Shown piece by piece: positions 49,870 to 59,017 of a stretch of DNA of 64,000 nucleotides (its first letter is position 1; each line of letters begins with the position of its first letter). Position numbers and translations under genes: made by a program. The stretch comes from Actinoplanes regularis (GTDB taxonomy: Bacteria > Actinomycetota > Actinomycetes > Mycobacteriales > Micromonosporaceae), in assembly GCF_900188005.1 (NCBI RefSeq), contig NZ_FZNR01000015.1, positions 169,046 through 233,045 on the forward strand, written 5' to 3'. A model generated the notes under the pieces. It had not been told where the DNA came from. It worked only from the letters and a program-made list of their open reading frames with translations, and did not search any database.

Positions 49870-51540
49870 ATGAGACTCCCCATCTACGGCCCCCGCCTGC
49901 GCAGAGTGGCCCGGGCCCACTTCGGCTGGCCGTCCCTGCGCCCCGGCCAGTTCAAACCGATGCGCGCCGTGCTGCGCCGCAAGGACGCCCTGGTCGTGCT
50001 CCCCACCGGAGCCGGCAAGTCGGCGATCTACCAGATCCCGGCGGTGCTGCTGCCCGGCCCGACCGTGGTCGTCTCCCCGCTGCTCGCCCTGCAGCAGGAC
50101 CAGATCGCCGCCCTCAACGAGCGGAACGACCCGAAGCTCCGCGCGGTCCGGGTCAGCTCCGCCGAGACACCACGCGAACAGCGCGAGGCGATCGAGGAAC
50201 TCCGCACCGGACGCGCCGAGTTCCTCTTCATCACCCCGGAACAGCTCGCCAACCCGGAGCGGCTGGCCGAGGTCCGGGCCCTGAAGCCCGGCCTGGTCGC
50301 GATCGACGAGGCGCACTGCATCTCCGCCTGGGGACCCGACTTCCGGCCGGACTTCCTCGCCCTCGGCGACATGATCAAAGAACTGGGCAGCCCACCGGTG
50401 CTGGCGCTGACCGCCACCGCGTCCCCACCGGTGCGTGAGGACATCATCAACCGGCTGCGGCTGCGCAAACCCGAGATCCACATCTCTGGGCTGGACCGGC
50501 GGAACCTGTTCCTCGAGGTGGCGCACTGCCCCGACGAGACGTACCGGTGGAAGCGGCTGACCGCGATGCTGGACGAGGGCCGGCGCCCGGGCATCGTCTA
50601 CGTCGCCACCCGGCGCGCCGCCGAGGAGCTCGCCGCGCGGCTCACCCAGGCGGGCTACCCCGCTGAGCACTACCACGGCGGGATGGCCGCCGGCCTGCGC
50701 GAGCAGCGCCACGAGGACTTCACCGACGACAAGGTGGACATCATGGTGGCCACGTCGGCGTTCGGCATGGGCATCGACAAGCCGAACATCCGCTGGGTCG
50801 CGCACATGGCTCTACCCGACTCGCCGGACAGCTACTTCCAGGAGATCGGCCGGGCCGGGCGGGACGGCGAGGCCGGTCGGGTCCTGCTGCTCTGGCGGGC
50901 CGAGGACGAGGCGATCCAGCGCTTCTTCAACGGCGGCGGCCCCGACGGGGACGAGCTGCGGGAGCTGGCCGGGATCCTGCACAAGGGCCCGGCGACCAAA
51001 ACGGCGCTGCAGAAGGAGACCGGGCTGGGTGTACGCCGTCTCGGACAGTATCTGGCTCTGCTGGAGCAGGCGGGCGCTGTCCGTACCGGAAAGGGCGGCA
51101 AGCTGACCGTCCCACCCGGCGCACCGCTTCCGGCCGCGGCCGCCGAGGCCGCGGTCGCGGAGTTCGCCCGGCAGCAGGCCGTGATCAAATCGCGCACCGA
51201 CATGATGCGCGGCTTCGCGGAGAGCCGGCAGTGCCGCACCGAGACCCTGCTCGCCTACTTCGGCGAGGAGATCCGGCGCGCCTGCGGACACTGCGACAAC
51301 TGCGCGGACGGCAGCGCCGAGGCGGTGAACGCGGTCGAGGAGGAGGGCCCGTTCCCGGTGCACAGCCGGGTGCGGCACGGCGAGTGGGGCACCGGCATGG
51401 TGATGGGCTACGAGAAGGAGCGGATGACCGTCCTGTTCGATGACGTCGGCTACAAGACGTTGTCAGTGCCGGTCGTCGTCGAGAACTCCCTGCTGGTTCC
51501 CGTCAAAGAGCGCCGCGGACATGGCTTGCGGTCGGCTTGA
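49870..51540 (+). CDS. recQ: RecQ-family ATP-dependent DNA helicase
   Basis: 556 residues. Motif 0 and I (FGWPSLRPGQFKPM, LPTGAGKSAIYQIP), motif II DEAH (AIDEAHCISAWG, with the RecQ aromatic-rich loop), motif III LTATAS, motif V ATSAFGMGIDKPNIR and motif VI QEIGRAGRDGEAGR. The zinc-binding Cys cluster is CRTETLLAYFGEE ... CGHCDNC. No canonical HRDC domain; the C-terminal ~70 residues instead resemble a small SH3-like domain (HSRVRHGEWGTGMVMGYEKE), as in several short actinobacterial RecQ proteins. Unwinds DNA 3' to 5' in repair. Confidence 0.93.
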   Translation: MRLPIYGPRLRRVARAHFGWPSLRPGQFKPMRAVLRRKDALVVLPTGAGKSAIYQIPAVLLPGPTVVVSPLLALQQDQIAALNERNDPKLRAVRVSSAETPREQREAIEELRTGRAEFLFITPEQLANPERLAEVRALKPGLVAIDEAHCISAWGPDFRPDFLALGDMIKELGSPPVLALTATASPPVREDIINRLRLRKPEIHISGLDRRNLFLEVAHCPDETYRWKRLTAMLDEGRRPGIVYVATRRAAEELAARLTQAGYPAEHYHGGMAAGLREQRHEDFTDDKVDIMVATSAFGMGIDKPNIRWVAHMALPDSPDSYFQEIGRAGRDGEAGRVLLLWRAEDEAIQRFFNGGGPDGDELRELAGILHKGPATKTALQKETGLGVRRLGQYLALLEQAGAVRTGKGGKLTVPPGAPLPAAAAEAAVAEFARQQAVIKSRTDMMRGFAESRQCRTETLLAYFGEEIRRACGHCDNCADGSAEAVNAVEEEGPFPVHSRVRHGEWGTGMVMGYEKERMTVLFDDVGYKTLSVPVVVENSLLVPVKERRGHGLRSA

Positions 51541-51570
51541 TACGTCCCGGTTTCGATCTCCCGGGTTCCG

Positions 51571-52221
51571 TCAGGCCGCCGCCTCCCGGAAGCGCGCGGC
51601 GGCCTGGCCGCTGATCGCCGGCCCGTGGCCGAAGACGGCATGCTCGAACTCCCGCTCGGCCAGCCGGGACAGGCTCTCGGCGGCCCGCGCCGGGTCGTCG
51701 AGAACCCTGGAGGCGGCGACCTTACCCCGATCGCTGACCGCGGCGTCCCCGGCGAAGAGGACGCCACCGGCCCGGTCCAGCAGGAACGACAAGTGGCCGC
51801 GGGTGTGGCCGGGCGTGTGCACGGCCGTGAACCCGGCAATCGGCTCGGCGCCGTCACCGATCAACTGGTCGATCTTGGTGGGTTCGACCCGGCCGATCCG
51901 GCGGAAGACGAACTTGCGCAACCAACCGGTCGGCTCCTCGGCCGGGAACGCCCCGTTGATGAACGGCGCCTCGGCGGCGTGCGTGATCAGCCGGGCACCG
52001 GTGCGTTCGCGCAGGGCGGCCGCGTTGCCGGCGTGGTCGGGATGGTGGTGGGTCAGCAGGATCGCGTGCAGCTCACCCAGCGGACGCAGGGCCCGCTCGA
52101 TCGCCGCGGCCTGCCCGGGCACGCCGGTGTCGAGCAGAACCACCCCGTCGTCGGTGACGACCAGGTGAACATTGACGAATCCGAGGCGGAGCTCGAAGAC
52201 TCCGTCGACCACTTCCCGCAC
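51571..52221 (-). CDS. MBL-fold metallo-hydrolase
   Basis: 216 residues. Metal ligands: LLTHHHPDHAGNAA (HxHxDH), VHTPGHTRGHLSF, LFAGDAAV (Asp), and VFGHGPAI (last His). Similar to many uncharacterised metallo-beta-lactamase-fold hydrolases; the substrate is unknown. Tail to tail with recQ (30 bases) and divergent from the methyltransferase gene. Confidence 0.88.
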   Translation of the reverse strand: MREVVDGVFELRLGFVNVHLVVTDDGVVLLDTGVPGQAAAIERALRPLGELHAILLTHHHPDHAGNAAALRERTGARLITHAAEAPFINGAFPAEEPTGWLRKFVFRRIGRVEPTKIDQLIGDGAEPIAGFTAVHTPGHTRGHLSFLLDRAGGVLFAGDAAVSDRGKVAASRVLDDPARAAESLSRLAEREFEHAVFGHGPAISGQAAARFREAAA

Positions 52222-52280
52222 GCCGTGATTCTTACAGACCGTGACGCCCCGTCCCGTTCGACAGCGTCGTTACTGTGGCT

Positions 52281-52323
52281 GTGGGCGAGCGCCGCCTCGT
52301 AGCGGAAGCCGGCGCTCGCCCAC
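52281..52323. promoter_or_regulatory. Strong hairpin in the gap between MBL hydrolase and methyltransferase genes
   Basis: GTGGGCGAGCGCCG and CGGCGCTCGCCCAC are exact inverted copies (14-bp arms) around a 15-base loop, with no T-run on either side. It lies 67 bases before the methyltransferase start. It could be a regulatory leader hairpin, an operator or a terminator of upstream transcripts. Confidence 0.5.
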
Positions 52324-52389
52324 CCCCACCCGACAGATCAATTCCGGGAACGGGCCCGGCGAGCGCCGCGCATCCGTAGAAACAGGTGC

Positions 52390-53439
52390 GTGGACGAGAA
52401 CAGGTTGATGGAGTTCGTGCAGAAATTCGTCGGCGATCTGGGCGCGACGATCGCCGCGGGCGGCGTCGTACTCGGCGACCGGCTGGGGCTCTACCGGGGC
52501 CTGACCGCCGGCCCGTCGTCACCGGAGGAACTCGCCGAGCGGACCGGGACCGCGCCACGCTACGTCGAGGAGTGGCTGCGCGGGCAGGCGGCCGGCGGCT
52601 ACGTCACCTACGACCCGGCGAGCGGGCGGTACTCGCTCACCGAGGAGCAGGCGTTCGCACTGACCGATCCGGACGGGCCGGTCTTCGCGCCGGGGGCGTT
52701 CCAGCTCGCGCTGGGCGCCCTGCGTGCCCAGCAGCGGATCGAGGCGGCGTTCCGGTCCGGCGAGGGGCTGGGCTGGCACCAGCACGACGAGGACGTGTTC
52801 GCCGGGTGCGAGCGGTTCTTCCGGCCGGGGTACAGCGCGAACCTGGTCACCGCGTGGCTGCCGGCACTGGACGGGGTGGAGGAGAAGCTGCGCGGCGGGG
52901 TCCGGGTCGCGGACGTCGGGTGCGGGCACGGGGCGTCGACGGCGCTGATGGCCGCGGCGTACCCGGCCTCGGTCTTCACCGGCTCGGACCTGCACGCCGA
53001 CTCGGTGGACCAGGCTCGCAAACGCGTGGCGGACGCGGGGCTGGACTCCCGGGCGCGGTTCGAGGTCGCCGGGGCGCAGAGCTTCACCGGCGGGCCGTAC
53101 GAGCTGGTCACCACGTTCGACGCGCTGCACGACATGGGCGATCCGCTGGGCGCGGCCCGGCACGTGCGCTCCCAGCTCGCCGCGGACGGCACCTGGATGA
53201 TCGTGGAGCCGGCGGCCGGCGATTCGGTCGAGGCGAACCTGAACCCGGTCGGGCGGGTCTACTACTCCTTCTCCGCGTTCCTGTGCGTGCCCAACGCGCT
53301 CTCCCAGGAGGGTGGCTATTCGCTCGGCGCCCAGGCGGGTGAGGAGCCGATCCGGCGGCTGGCGACCGATGCCGGCTTCACCCGGTTCCGGCGCGCGGCG
53401 GAAACCCCGTTCAACATCGTCTACGAGGTCCGGCCCTGA
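52390..53439 (+). CDS. SAM-dependent methyltransferase with N-terminal winged-helix domain
   Basis: 349 residues. The N-terminal ~90 residues form an O-methyltransferase-type dimerisation/winged-helix domain (VLGDRLGLYRGLTAG, ELAERTGTAPRYVEEWLRGQ). The SAM domain carries VRVADVGCGHGASTALMAAA, FTGSDLHADSVDQARKR and TTFDALHDMGDPLGAARHV (motif IV region). Related to the Rv2258c-like family. Small-molecule substrate unknown. GTG start, with a second in-frame start (ATG, residue 7) nearby. Confidence 0.88.
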   Translation: MDENRLMEFVQKFVGDLGATIAAGGVVLGDRLGLYRGLTAGPSSPEELAERTGTAPRYVEEWLRGQAAGGYVTYDPASGRYSLTEEQAFALTDPDGPVFAPGAFQLALGALRAQQRIEAAFRSGEGLGWHQHDEDVFAGCERFFRPGYSANLVTAWLPALDGVEEKLRGGVRVADVGCGHGASTALMAAAYPASVFTGSDLHADSVDQARKRVADAGLDSRARFEVAGAQSFTGGPYELVTTFDALHDMGDPLGAARHVRSQLAADGTWMIVEPAAGDSVEANLNPVGRVYYSFSAFLCVPNALSQEGGYSLGAQAGEEPIRRLATDAGFTRFRRAAETPFNIVYEVRP

Positions 53440-53614
53440 ACGGCGACCGGGCGGGACCGTTCAGCGGCGGTGACCCGAACCTGGTCGCCGCCGCCGGCAC
53501 CGTCGACATCGTGGGTGAGCGGAGACATGATCGGGTAAAGGGGGGTGGGAGGGCGCCGGCCCGCCGGTGCGAAAGAATGCGCTGTCGGAGCCGACGGAAG
53601 CGAAAGGAACCCGA

Positions 53615-54118
53615 GTGACGGACGAACCGCTTTACGCCAAGCTGGGCTTCACCGATGGTGAGTGGGGGCTGCTGGTCGGCCTGCCGCACGCGGTACTCAC
53701 GGCGGCGAGCGCCGCCACCCAAGACAGCGCGCGAAAGACCCGGGCGGAGAGCGCGGCCGGGCTGAACCGGATCTCCGACGCCCGCGCTTCGGCGAGCACC
53801 CTGGTGACCGCGGTGGCCACGGCCGCCGTCGCCGAAGCCGGCGACCCGGAGCTCGGCGAGGAGCCGCCGGTGATCGAGCCGGCCAACCCCGCCGCATACC
53901 TCCGGGATGTCCTGGACCGGGCGGCCGAGACCGCCGGCCTGCTGTCGGCGAAGGCCTCCGTGGCCGACGCCGAGACCTACCGCCACTGGCTGCTGGAGAT
54001 CACCGACGCCGTCGTCGGCGCCGCCTCGACCGGCGGCATCCTGGGTCTGGGCGGCGAGACCGTGACCGAGGACGAGCGCAGCTTCCGCGACCATCTGGCG
54101 AGTGCCCTGGCCGGCTGA
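53615..54118 (+). CDS. Uncharacterised 167-residue helical protein
   Basis: No family recognised. The sequence is Ala-rich and predicted helical (LLVGLPHAVLTAASAATQDS; AYLRDVLDRAAETAGLLSAK), ending with VVGAASTGGILGLGGETVTE and an acidic stretch. No signal peptide or TM. GTG at 53615 is chosen because AAAGGAA lies upstream. Convergent with the LuxR-type regulator; a large hairpin separates them. Confidence 0.7.
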   Translation: MTDEPLYAKLGFTDGEWGLLVGLPHAVLTAASAATQDSARKTRAESAAGLNRISDARASASTLVTAVATAAVAEAGDPELGEEPPVIEPANPAAYLRDVLDRAAETAGLLSAKASVADAETYRHWLLEITDAVVGAASTGGILGLGGETVTEDERSFRDHLASALAG

Positions 54119-54134
54119 GCACCACCGGCTTCGT

Positions 54135-54184
54135 CGCGATCTCGGCGAGGCGGCCCGGCCGCCGGGCGACTCGCCGAGATCGCG
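54135..54184. terminator. Bidirectional hairpin terminator
   Basis: CGCGATCTCGGCGAG (54135-54149) and CTCGCCGAGATCGCG (54170-54184) are exact inverted copies around a GC-rich 20-base loop. It sits between two convergent genes, ending 17 bases before the stop of the minus-strand gene. There is no T-run, as is common in high-GC terminators. Confidence 0.7.
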
Positions 54185-54201
54185 TCCCCGCCGCGCGCCG
54201 C

Positions 54202-54840
54202 TCAGCGGGGTTCGCGACCCAGGAGACCCCGTTCGAAGGCCGCGGCGACGGCCGCGGCGCGGTCCCGGACCCCCAATTTGGCGTACGCGTGCAGCAGGTG
54301 GGTCTTCACCGTCGCCTCGCTGATGAACAGCTTCCGGGCGGTCTCCCGGTTGCCGCAACCGCGCGCGATCAGCGTCAGCACCTCCAGCTCCCGCTGGCTG
54401 AGCGGCTCCTTCTCGGCCGCGGGGGAACGGAGCCGGCCCATCAACCGGCCGGCCACCGACGGCGACAGCACCGACTCGCCGCGGTCGGCGGCCACCACCG
54501 CCCGGAACAGCTCCTCCCTCGGAGCGTCCTTCAGCAGGTATCCGGTGGCCCCGGCCTTGATCGCCGGCAGCACGTCACTGTCGTTGTCGTAGGTGGTCAG
54601 CACCAGCACCCGAGCCGCCGACCCGGCCTCCTTCAACGAGTGGATCGTCGTCACGCCGTCCATCACCGGCATCCGCAGATCCATCAGGATGACGTCCGGG
54701 TGCACCGCCGCGGCGACCGCGAGCGCCTCCCGCCCGTCCCCGGCCTCGCCGAGCACCGTGAACCGGTCGTCGCCGGAGAACATGCCTCGCAGCCCGTCCC
54801 GTACCACCGGATGGTCGTCGACGATGAGCAGCCCGATCAC
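54202..54840 (-). CDS. NarL/LuxR-family response regulator
   Basis: 212 residues. Receiver: IVDDHPVVRDGLRGMF, Asp in VILMDLRMPVMDG, Lys in GYLLKDAPREEL. DNA-binding LuxR HTH: LTLIARGCGNRETARKLFIS, EATVKTHLLHAYAKLGVRDR. GTG at 54840 overlaps the stop of its kinase (GTGA). Likely controls the adjacent ABC-2 exporter genes, an arrangement common for envelope or antibiotic stress systems. Confidence 0.93.
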   Translation of the reverse strand: MIGLLIVDDHPVVRDGLRGMFSGDDRFTVLGEAGDGREALAVAAAVHPDVILMDLRMPVMDGVTTIHSLKEAGSAARVLVLTTYDNDSDVLPAIKAGATGYLLKDAPREELFRAVVAADRGESVLSPSVAGRLMGRLRSPAAEKEPLSQRELEVLTLIARGCGNRETARKLFISEATVKTHLLHAYAKLGVRDRAAAVAAAFERGLLGREPR

Positions 54841-56099
54841 GGCGTACCTCCGAGGGCGATCGCCGGGACACAGGCCGACAGCGCGGTGCCGGCGCCCGGT
54901 TCGGATTCGACCGCCAGGGTGCCGGCGATCCGGGTCAGCCGTTCGCGCATCGCGGCGAGGCCGAACCCGCCGGTCTCGGTGATCTCGCGGGGCTCCTCCG
55001 GGTCGAAACCGGCGCCGTCGTCGCGGACGTCCAGCGTCACCAGATCCTCCATGTAGGAAAGGGTCAGTCCGACCCGGCCCGCGCCGGCGTGCCGGGCCAC
55101 GTTGGCCAGCGCCTCCTGGGCCGTACGCAGCAGGGTCGCCTCGATCTCGGGCAGCAGCCGCCGCTCGGTGCCCGTGATGATCAGATCGGCGCGGATGTCG
55201 TGCAGGCTGGCCCACGTCTCCACCACCTCGCCGAGCGCGGCCGGCAGGCCGGCGCCGTCGAGCTGTTGCGGGCGCAGCGCCCGCACCGACCGGCGCGCCT
55301 CGGCGAGGCTCTCCCGGGCCAGGCGTTTCGCCGCGCCCAGGTGCCGGTCCCGCTCCCCCGGCTGCGCCTCGGCCGCCTCGAGCTGGGTGACGATGCCGGT
55401 CAGGCCCTGCGCCAGCACGTCGTGGATCTCACCGGCCATCCGCTGCCGTTCGTCCAGCACGCCCGCCTCGTGCGCCTGGACCAGCAGCTGGGCGTGCAGG
55501 CCGGCGTTCTCCTTCAGGGCCGCCTCGAGCTTCGCGTTCGCCTGCGCCAGTTCGTCGATCACCGCGAGCCGCCGCTGCGAGTTCCGCAGCTGTCCGAGCT
55601 GGAAGCGGGTCATGATGAAGGCCAGCACCGCGTTGGCCAGGAACAGGCCGGCGAAGAAGACCCGCCCGCCGGTGTCCTGCAACGTCTCGAATCCACCGGT
55701 CTGCGAAAGCGCCGTCACCAGCGCGACGCCCGAAACACCGGCCATCAGCCAGCGCTCGGAGAGCGTGTGCACGATGAAGAGGTAGCCGCTCCAGGCGAAG
55801 AAGCCGAAGAACGGGTTGCACCAGATCAACAGGCCGGACAGTACGACGTACCCGATGACGAACACCGCCGAGGCAGGGCCCGGCTGCCGGAAACGGGCCA
55901 GCAGCCGGATCCCGCCGAGGACCCAGGCCGCGGTGCCGGCCACCGCCGCGAGGGTGACCGGCAGCGGCTGCTGCGGCACCTCGGTGTGCAGAGTGAGGAT
56001 CGCCAGCACGGTCGAGCCGATCAGCAGGCCGAGGGACACGAAGATCAACCGGCGCGCGTTCAGCTCCGGGCGCTCCCCGGTCCTCGCTTCCCCACTCAT
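54837..56099 (-). CDS. Sensor histidine kinase (NarL-partner type, HisKA_3)
   Basis: 420 residues. Several N-terminal TM helices (about residues 18-165) with little external loop, a coiled linker (LAQANAKLEAALKENAGLHA), H-box DERQRMAGEIHDVLAQGLTG with phospho-acceptor His, then HATPase motifs TAQEALANVARHAGAG, VRDDGAGFDP and GGFGLAAMRERL. An intramembrane-sensing layout. Operon with the regulator. Confidence 0.92.
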   Translation of the reverse strand: MSGEARTGERPELNARRLIFVSLGLLIGSTVLAILTLHTEVPQQPLPVTLAAVAGTAAWVLGGIRLLARFRQPGPASAVFVIGYVVLSGLLIWCNPFFGFFAWSGYLFIVHTLSERWLMAGVSGVALVTALSQTGGFETLQDTGGRVFFAGLFLANAVLAFIMTRFQLGQLRNSQRRLAVIDELAQANAKLEAALKENAGLHAQLLVQAHEAGVLDERQRMAGEIHDVLAQGLTGIVTQLEAAEAQPGERDRHLGAAKRLARESLAEARRSVRALRPQQLDGAGLPAALGEVVETWASLHDIRADLIITGTERRLLPEIEATLLRTAQEALANVARHAGAGRVGLTLSYMEDLVTLDVRDDGAGFDPEEPREITETGGFGLAAMRERLTRIAGTLAVESEPGAGTALSACVPAIALGGTP

Positions 56100-56127
56100 C
56101 GACGCTCCCCTCTCCGTGTTCAGTCTG

Positions 56128-56868
56128 TCAGTTCCAGCGGAAGAGGCGCGCGGCCCCGAGCCCGAAGATGATCAGGTATCCGATCAGGACGACCGCGGAG
56201 AGCCAGTTCGGCCAGTGCCCGGTCATCGTCTCGTGCAGGGCCCGTTCCCCGGCGCCGAGCGGGGTGTAGTCGCCGACCTGCTGCGCCCAGTCCGGCATCA
56301 TCTCGCGCGGCGTCCAGAGCCCGGCGAAGAACATCGAGGGGAAGAAGAGCAGCGTGCCGACCGCGTTGCCGGCCTTACCGGTCGGGACCAGGGCGGCGAT
56401 CAGCAGCCCGATCGAGAAGACCCCGGCCGCGCAGAGCAGGAAGGCCAGCGCGAAACCGGCGAGGTTGCCGGCGAGCGGCACATCGAAGGCGAAGTAGCCG
56501 ACCGCGATGCAGAGCGCCGAGGAGACCAGAGCGATCAGCACCGACGCCGTCATCTGCGCGGCGAGCAGGGTGAGCGGGCGGACCGGAGTGGTGGCGATCC
56601 GGCGCAGCACGCCCTTCTCCCGGTACGTGGCCAGCACCGCCGGCATCACCTGCAGGCCGACCATGGCCAGGGACAGGGCGATCGCGATGCCGACGTAGAC
56701 GTCGATCGTGCGGGCGCCGCCGAGTTCCGGGGACGGCTCGCGGAAGTCCGGGATGCTGCCCAGGATGCCGACCAGGATGGTCGGGAAGAGGAGCGTGAAG
56801 AAGGCCGTGACCGGTTCGCGGAGCTGCAGCTTGAGTTCGGTCCGGGTGGTCTTGGCGAAGACGGTCAT
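56128..56868 (-). CDS. ABC-2-type exporter permease
   Basis: 246 residues with six TM helices. The ABC-2 pattern is clear: KTTRTELKLQLREPVTAFFT, then LAMVGLQVMPAVLATYREKG with VLRRIATTPVRP, LLFFPSMFFAGLWTPREMMP and a final helix. ATG at 56868 has AGGAG five bases upstream; the ATPase stop codon lies just before it. Pairs with the ATPase gene upstream, which is frameshifted, so the exporter may be non-functional. Confidence 0.88.
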   Translation of the reverse strand: MTVFAKTTRTELKLQLREPVTAFFTLLFPTILVGILGSIPDFREPSPELGGARTIDVYVGIAIALSLAMVGLQVMPAVLATYREKGVLRRIATTPVRPLTLLAAQMTASVLIALVSSALCIAVGYFAFDVPLAGNLAGFALAFLLCAAGVFSIGLLIAALVPTGKAGNAVGTLLFFPSMFFAGLWTPREMMPDWAQQVGDYTPLGAGERALHETMTGHWPNWLSAVVLIGYLIIFGLGAARLFRWN

Positions 56869-56870
56869 GG

Positions 56871-57765
56871 TCACTCCTGGATCTCGTGGCCGGTGAGCCG
56901 GACGAAGGCGTCGTCGAGGCTGGCCTGCTCCACCCGCAGGTCGGCGGCGACGATCTGGTGGACGGCGAGCACCGAGCTCACCGCGTGCAGCAGGTTGCCG
57001 GTGCCGACCACCTCGACGCGGCTGCCCTGGCGGCGCACCTTGCGCACCTCGGGCAGGCTCGTGAGCAGGGCGTCGTCGAACGGCGCGGAGGGGCGGAAGC
57101 GGATCGTCTGCTCCACGGCGGTGCCCTCCACCAGGCCGGCCGGGGTGTCCAGGGCGATCACGAGACCCTTGTCGATCACGGCGAGGCGGTCGCAGAGCCG
57201 CTCGGCCTCCTCCATGAAGTGGGTGACCAGCACGACCGTGACGCCGCGGTCGCGGATCGACTCGATCAGGTCCCAGGTGTCCCTGCGGGTCGAGGCCGGT
57301 GGTCAGCTCGTCCAGGATCGCGATCCGGGGATTGCCGATCAGGGCGAGAGCGATGGAGAGGCGTTGCTTCTGGCCACCGGAGAGTTTTCCGTACGACGCC
57401 CGCAGCTTGGCCTCGAGCCCCAGGTCACCGGCGAGCACCCGCCAGTCGGCCGGGTTCGGGTAGAAGGCGCTGTAGAGCTCGAGCGCCTCCCGTACCGTCA
57501 ATTTCTCCTGAAGCTGGCCGTCCTGGAGTTGCACACCGACCTCGGTGCGCAGGGCGGGATCGCGCGGAGCGCGGCCGAGGACGCTGATCGTGCCGGAGTC
57601 CGGCGTCCGCAGCCCGGCGACGCACTCGACCGTGGTGGTCTTGCCGGCCCCGTTCGGGCCGAGGATCCCGAAGATCTCCCCCGCCTCGACGGCAAGCGAC
57701 ACGTCACGTACCGCGACCGTGTCCCCGTAACGCTTGCTGAGGTTACTGACCTCGATCACTGTCAT
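56871..57765 (-). pseudogene. ABC exporter ATP-binding protein, frameshifted
   Basis: An ABC-2-type ATPase interrupted by a frame change. The first frame gives Walker A GPNGAGKTTT, signature LSGGQKQRLS and Walker B AILDELTTGLDPQ. After DPQ the correct protein continues in another frame as DTWDLIESIRDRG, LVTHFMEEAERLCDRLAVID and a family-typical C-terminus ending at 56871. The break is at about 57279-57284, where the DNA reads CCGCAGGGACACC; homologues normally have about three more residues (LDPQARRDTW), so loss of about 8 bases would explain it. The span of 895 bases is not divisible by three. Either a true pseudogene or a sequencing/assembly error. Confidence 0.8.
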
Positions 57766-57822
57766 GGATCCAGCGTCACGGACCGGCCCCGGTGCCCGAA
57801 TCGACCAGCGAGCGAACCCTTT

Positions 57823-57842
57823 CATCCACCGATCGGTGGATG
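57823..57842. promoter_or_regulatory. 20-bp perfect palindrome upstream of the ABC exporter genes
   Basis: CATCCACCGATCGGTGGATG is a perfect palindrome without spacer. It lies between the end of the glycosyltransferase gene (stop at 57848) and the ABC ATPase start (57765), where the exporter promoter should be. It suits a dimeric regulator; a terminator role for the glycosyltransferase gene is also possible. Confidence 0.5.
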
Positions 57843-57847
57843 GGGGA

Positions 57848-59017
57848 CTACACCACCGTCTCCGGCTCGGTGTTGCTGCGGCGCAGGCCGGTCACCGCCG
57901 AGTAGACCGAGCCGACCTGCGCGGCGACCCGCTTCCAGGAGTACGCCTGCCGGGCCCGGTCCAGCGCGGCCGTCGCGTACGTGAACCGCCGCACCTTGTC
58001 GTTGATCAGGCGGCGCACCGCGCCGCCGAGCGCGTGCGGGTCCCGCGCCGGGACCAGATCGCCGGTCAGACCGTCCACGACGGTCTCGGTCAGACCGCCC
58101 ACCGCCGTCCCGATGATCGGCACGCCGCAGGCCATCGCCTCCAGCGCGGACCGCTCGAACTCCTCCTGCCAGGGCGCGGCGACCAGCAGGTCGGCGGACC
58201 GGTACCAGCTCGGCATGTCGCGGTGCGGCACCGAACCGACCAACCGGAACCGGTCGGCGACCTGGAGGCGCTCGGCGAGCGCGCGCAGCGACCTGGCGCA
58301 CGGGTCGGCGGGGAGCTGATCGGCCGGCGGGCCGCCGACGACGACCACCTCGGCGCCGGGCACGTACCGCATCGCCTGGATGACGTCGCCGAAACCCTTG
58401 CGCTCGACCAGCCGGCCGACCGAGAGGATGCGGGGCCGATCCGGGTCGCGCGGGACGGCCGGGCCGTCCGGGCTGAAGCGATCGCTGTCCACGCCGCCCG
58501 GGACGACGGTCAGTTGTGCCCGCGGCACCCCGATCCGGACCAGACCGAGCATCTCGTCATGGCTCTGCGCGACCACCCGGTCGACGGCCCGGCCGAGCGC
58601 TCGCTCGTAACCGGTGCGGGACGGGCCGGGCCGGTGCGGCTCGATCGCGCCGAGCTCGTAGAACGACTGCACGACCGGGATGTTGATCTGCTTGGCCGCG
58701 GTGACCGCGGCCAGGCCGCTGGTCCAGGAGTGGGCGTGCAGCACGTCGGGGGTCCAGCCGTCCCGCTGCCAGTACTCGCCGAGCAGCCGGGCGAACTCGC
58801 CCATGTACGGCAGGAGCTCCTCGGCGGGCAGCGGCCGGGCCGGGCCGGCCGGCACGTGGAGGACGCGCACGCCGTCCGCGACGGTGACGACCTCGGCGGC
58901 GTCAGGATCGGTGCGGCGGGTGTAGACCCGCACCTCGTGCCCGGAATCGACAAGCGCCTTCGACAGGTCGGCCACGCCGAGCGGGCTGGCGCGCTCGGAG
59001 ATCATCGCAATCCGCAC
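57848..59017 (-). CDS. GT4-family glycosyltransferase
   Basis: 389 residues, GT-B fold. N-terminal MRIAMISERASPLGVADLSK and DVLHAHSWTSGLAA; C-terminal donor domain with ILSVGRLVERKGFGDVIQAM, PWQEEFERSALEAMACGVPI (E-x7-E motif) and GGLTETVVDG. Resembles D-inositol-3-phosphate GlcNAc transferase-like and other retaining GT4 enzymes; acceptor and donor cannot be read out. ATG at 59017. Confidence 0.9.
   Translation of the reverse strand: MRIAMISERASPLGVADLSKALVDSGHEVRVYTRRTDPDAAEVVTVADGVRVLHVPAGPARPLPAEELLPYMGEFARLLGEYWQRDGWTPDVLHAHSWTSGLAAVTAAKQINIPVVQSFYELGAIEPHRPGPSRTGYERALGRAVDRVVAQSHDEMLGLVRIGVPRAQLTVVPGGVDSDRFSPDGPAVPRDPDRPRILSVGRLVERKGFGDVIQAMRYVPGAEVVVVGGPPADQLPADPCARSLRALAERLQVADRFRLVGSVPHRDMPSWYRSADLLVAAPWQEEFERSALEAMACGVPIIGTAVGGLTETVVDGLTGDLVPARDPHALGGAVRRLINDKVRRFTYATAALDRARQAYSWKRVAAQVGSVYSAVTGLRRSNTEPETVV

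Noticed and set aside
56128..57825. A 565-residue fused ABC ATPase-permease
   Set aside because: The middle ~130 residues are an out-of-frame reading of the ATPase C-terminal part; the true residues appear in another frame with a stop just before the permease start. A frameshift is the better explanation.
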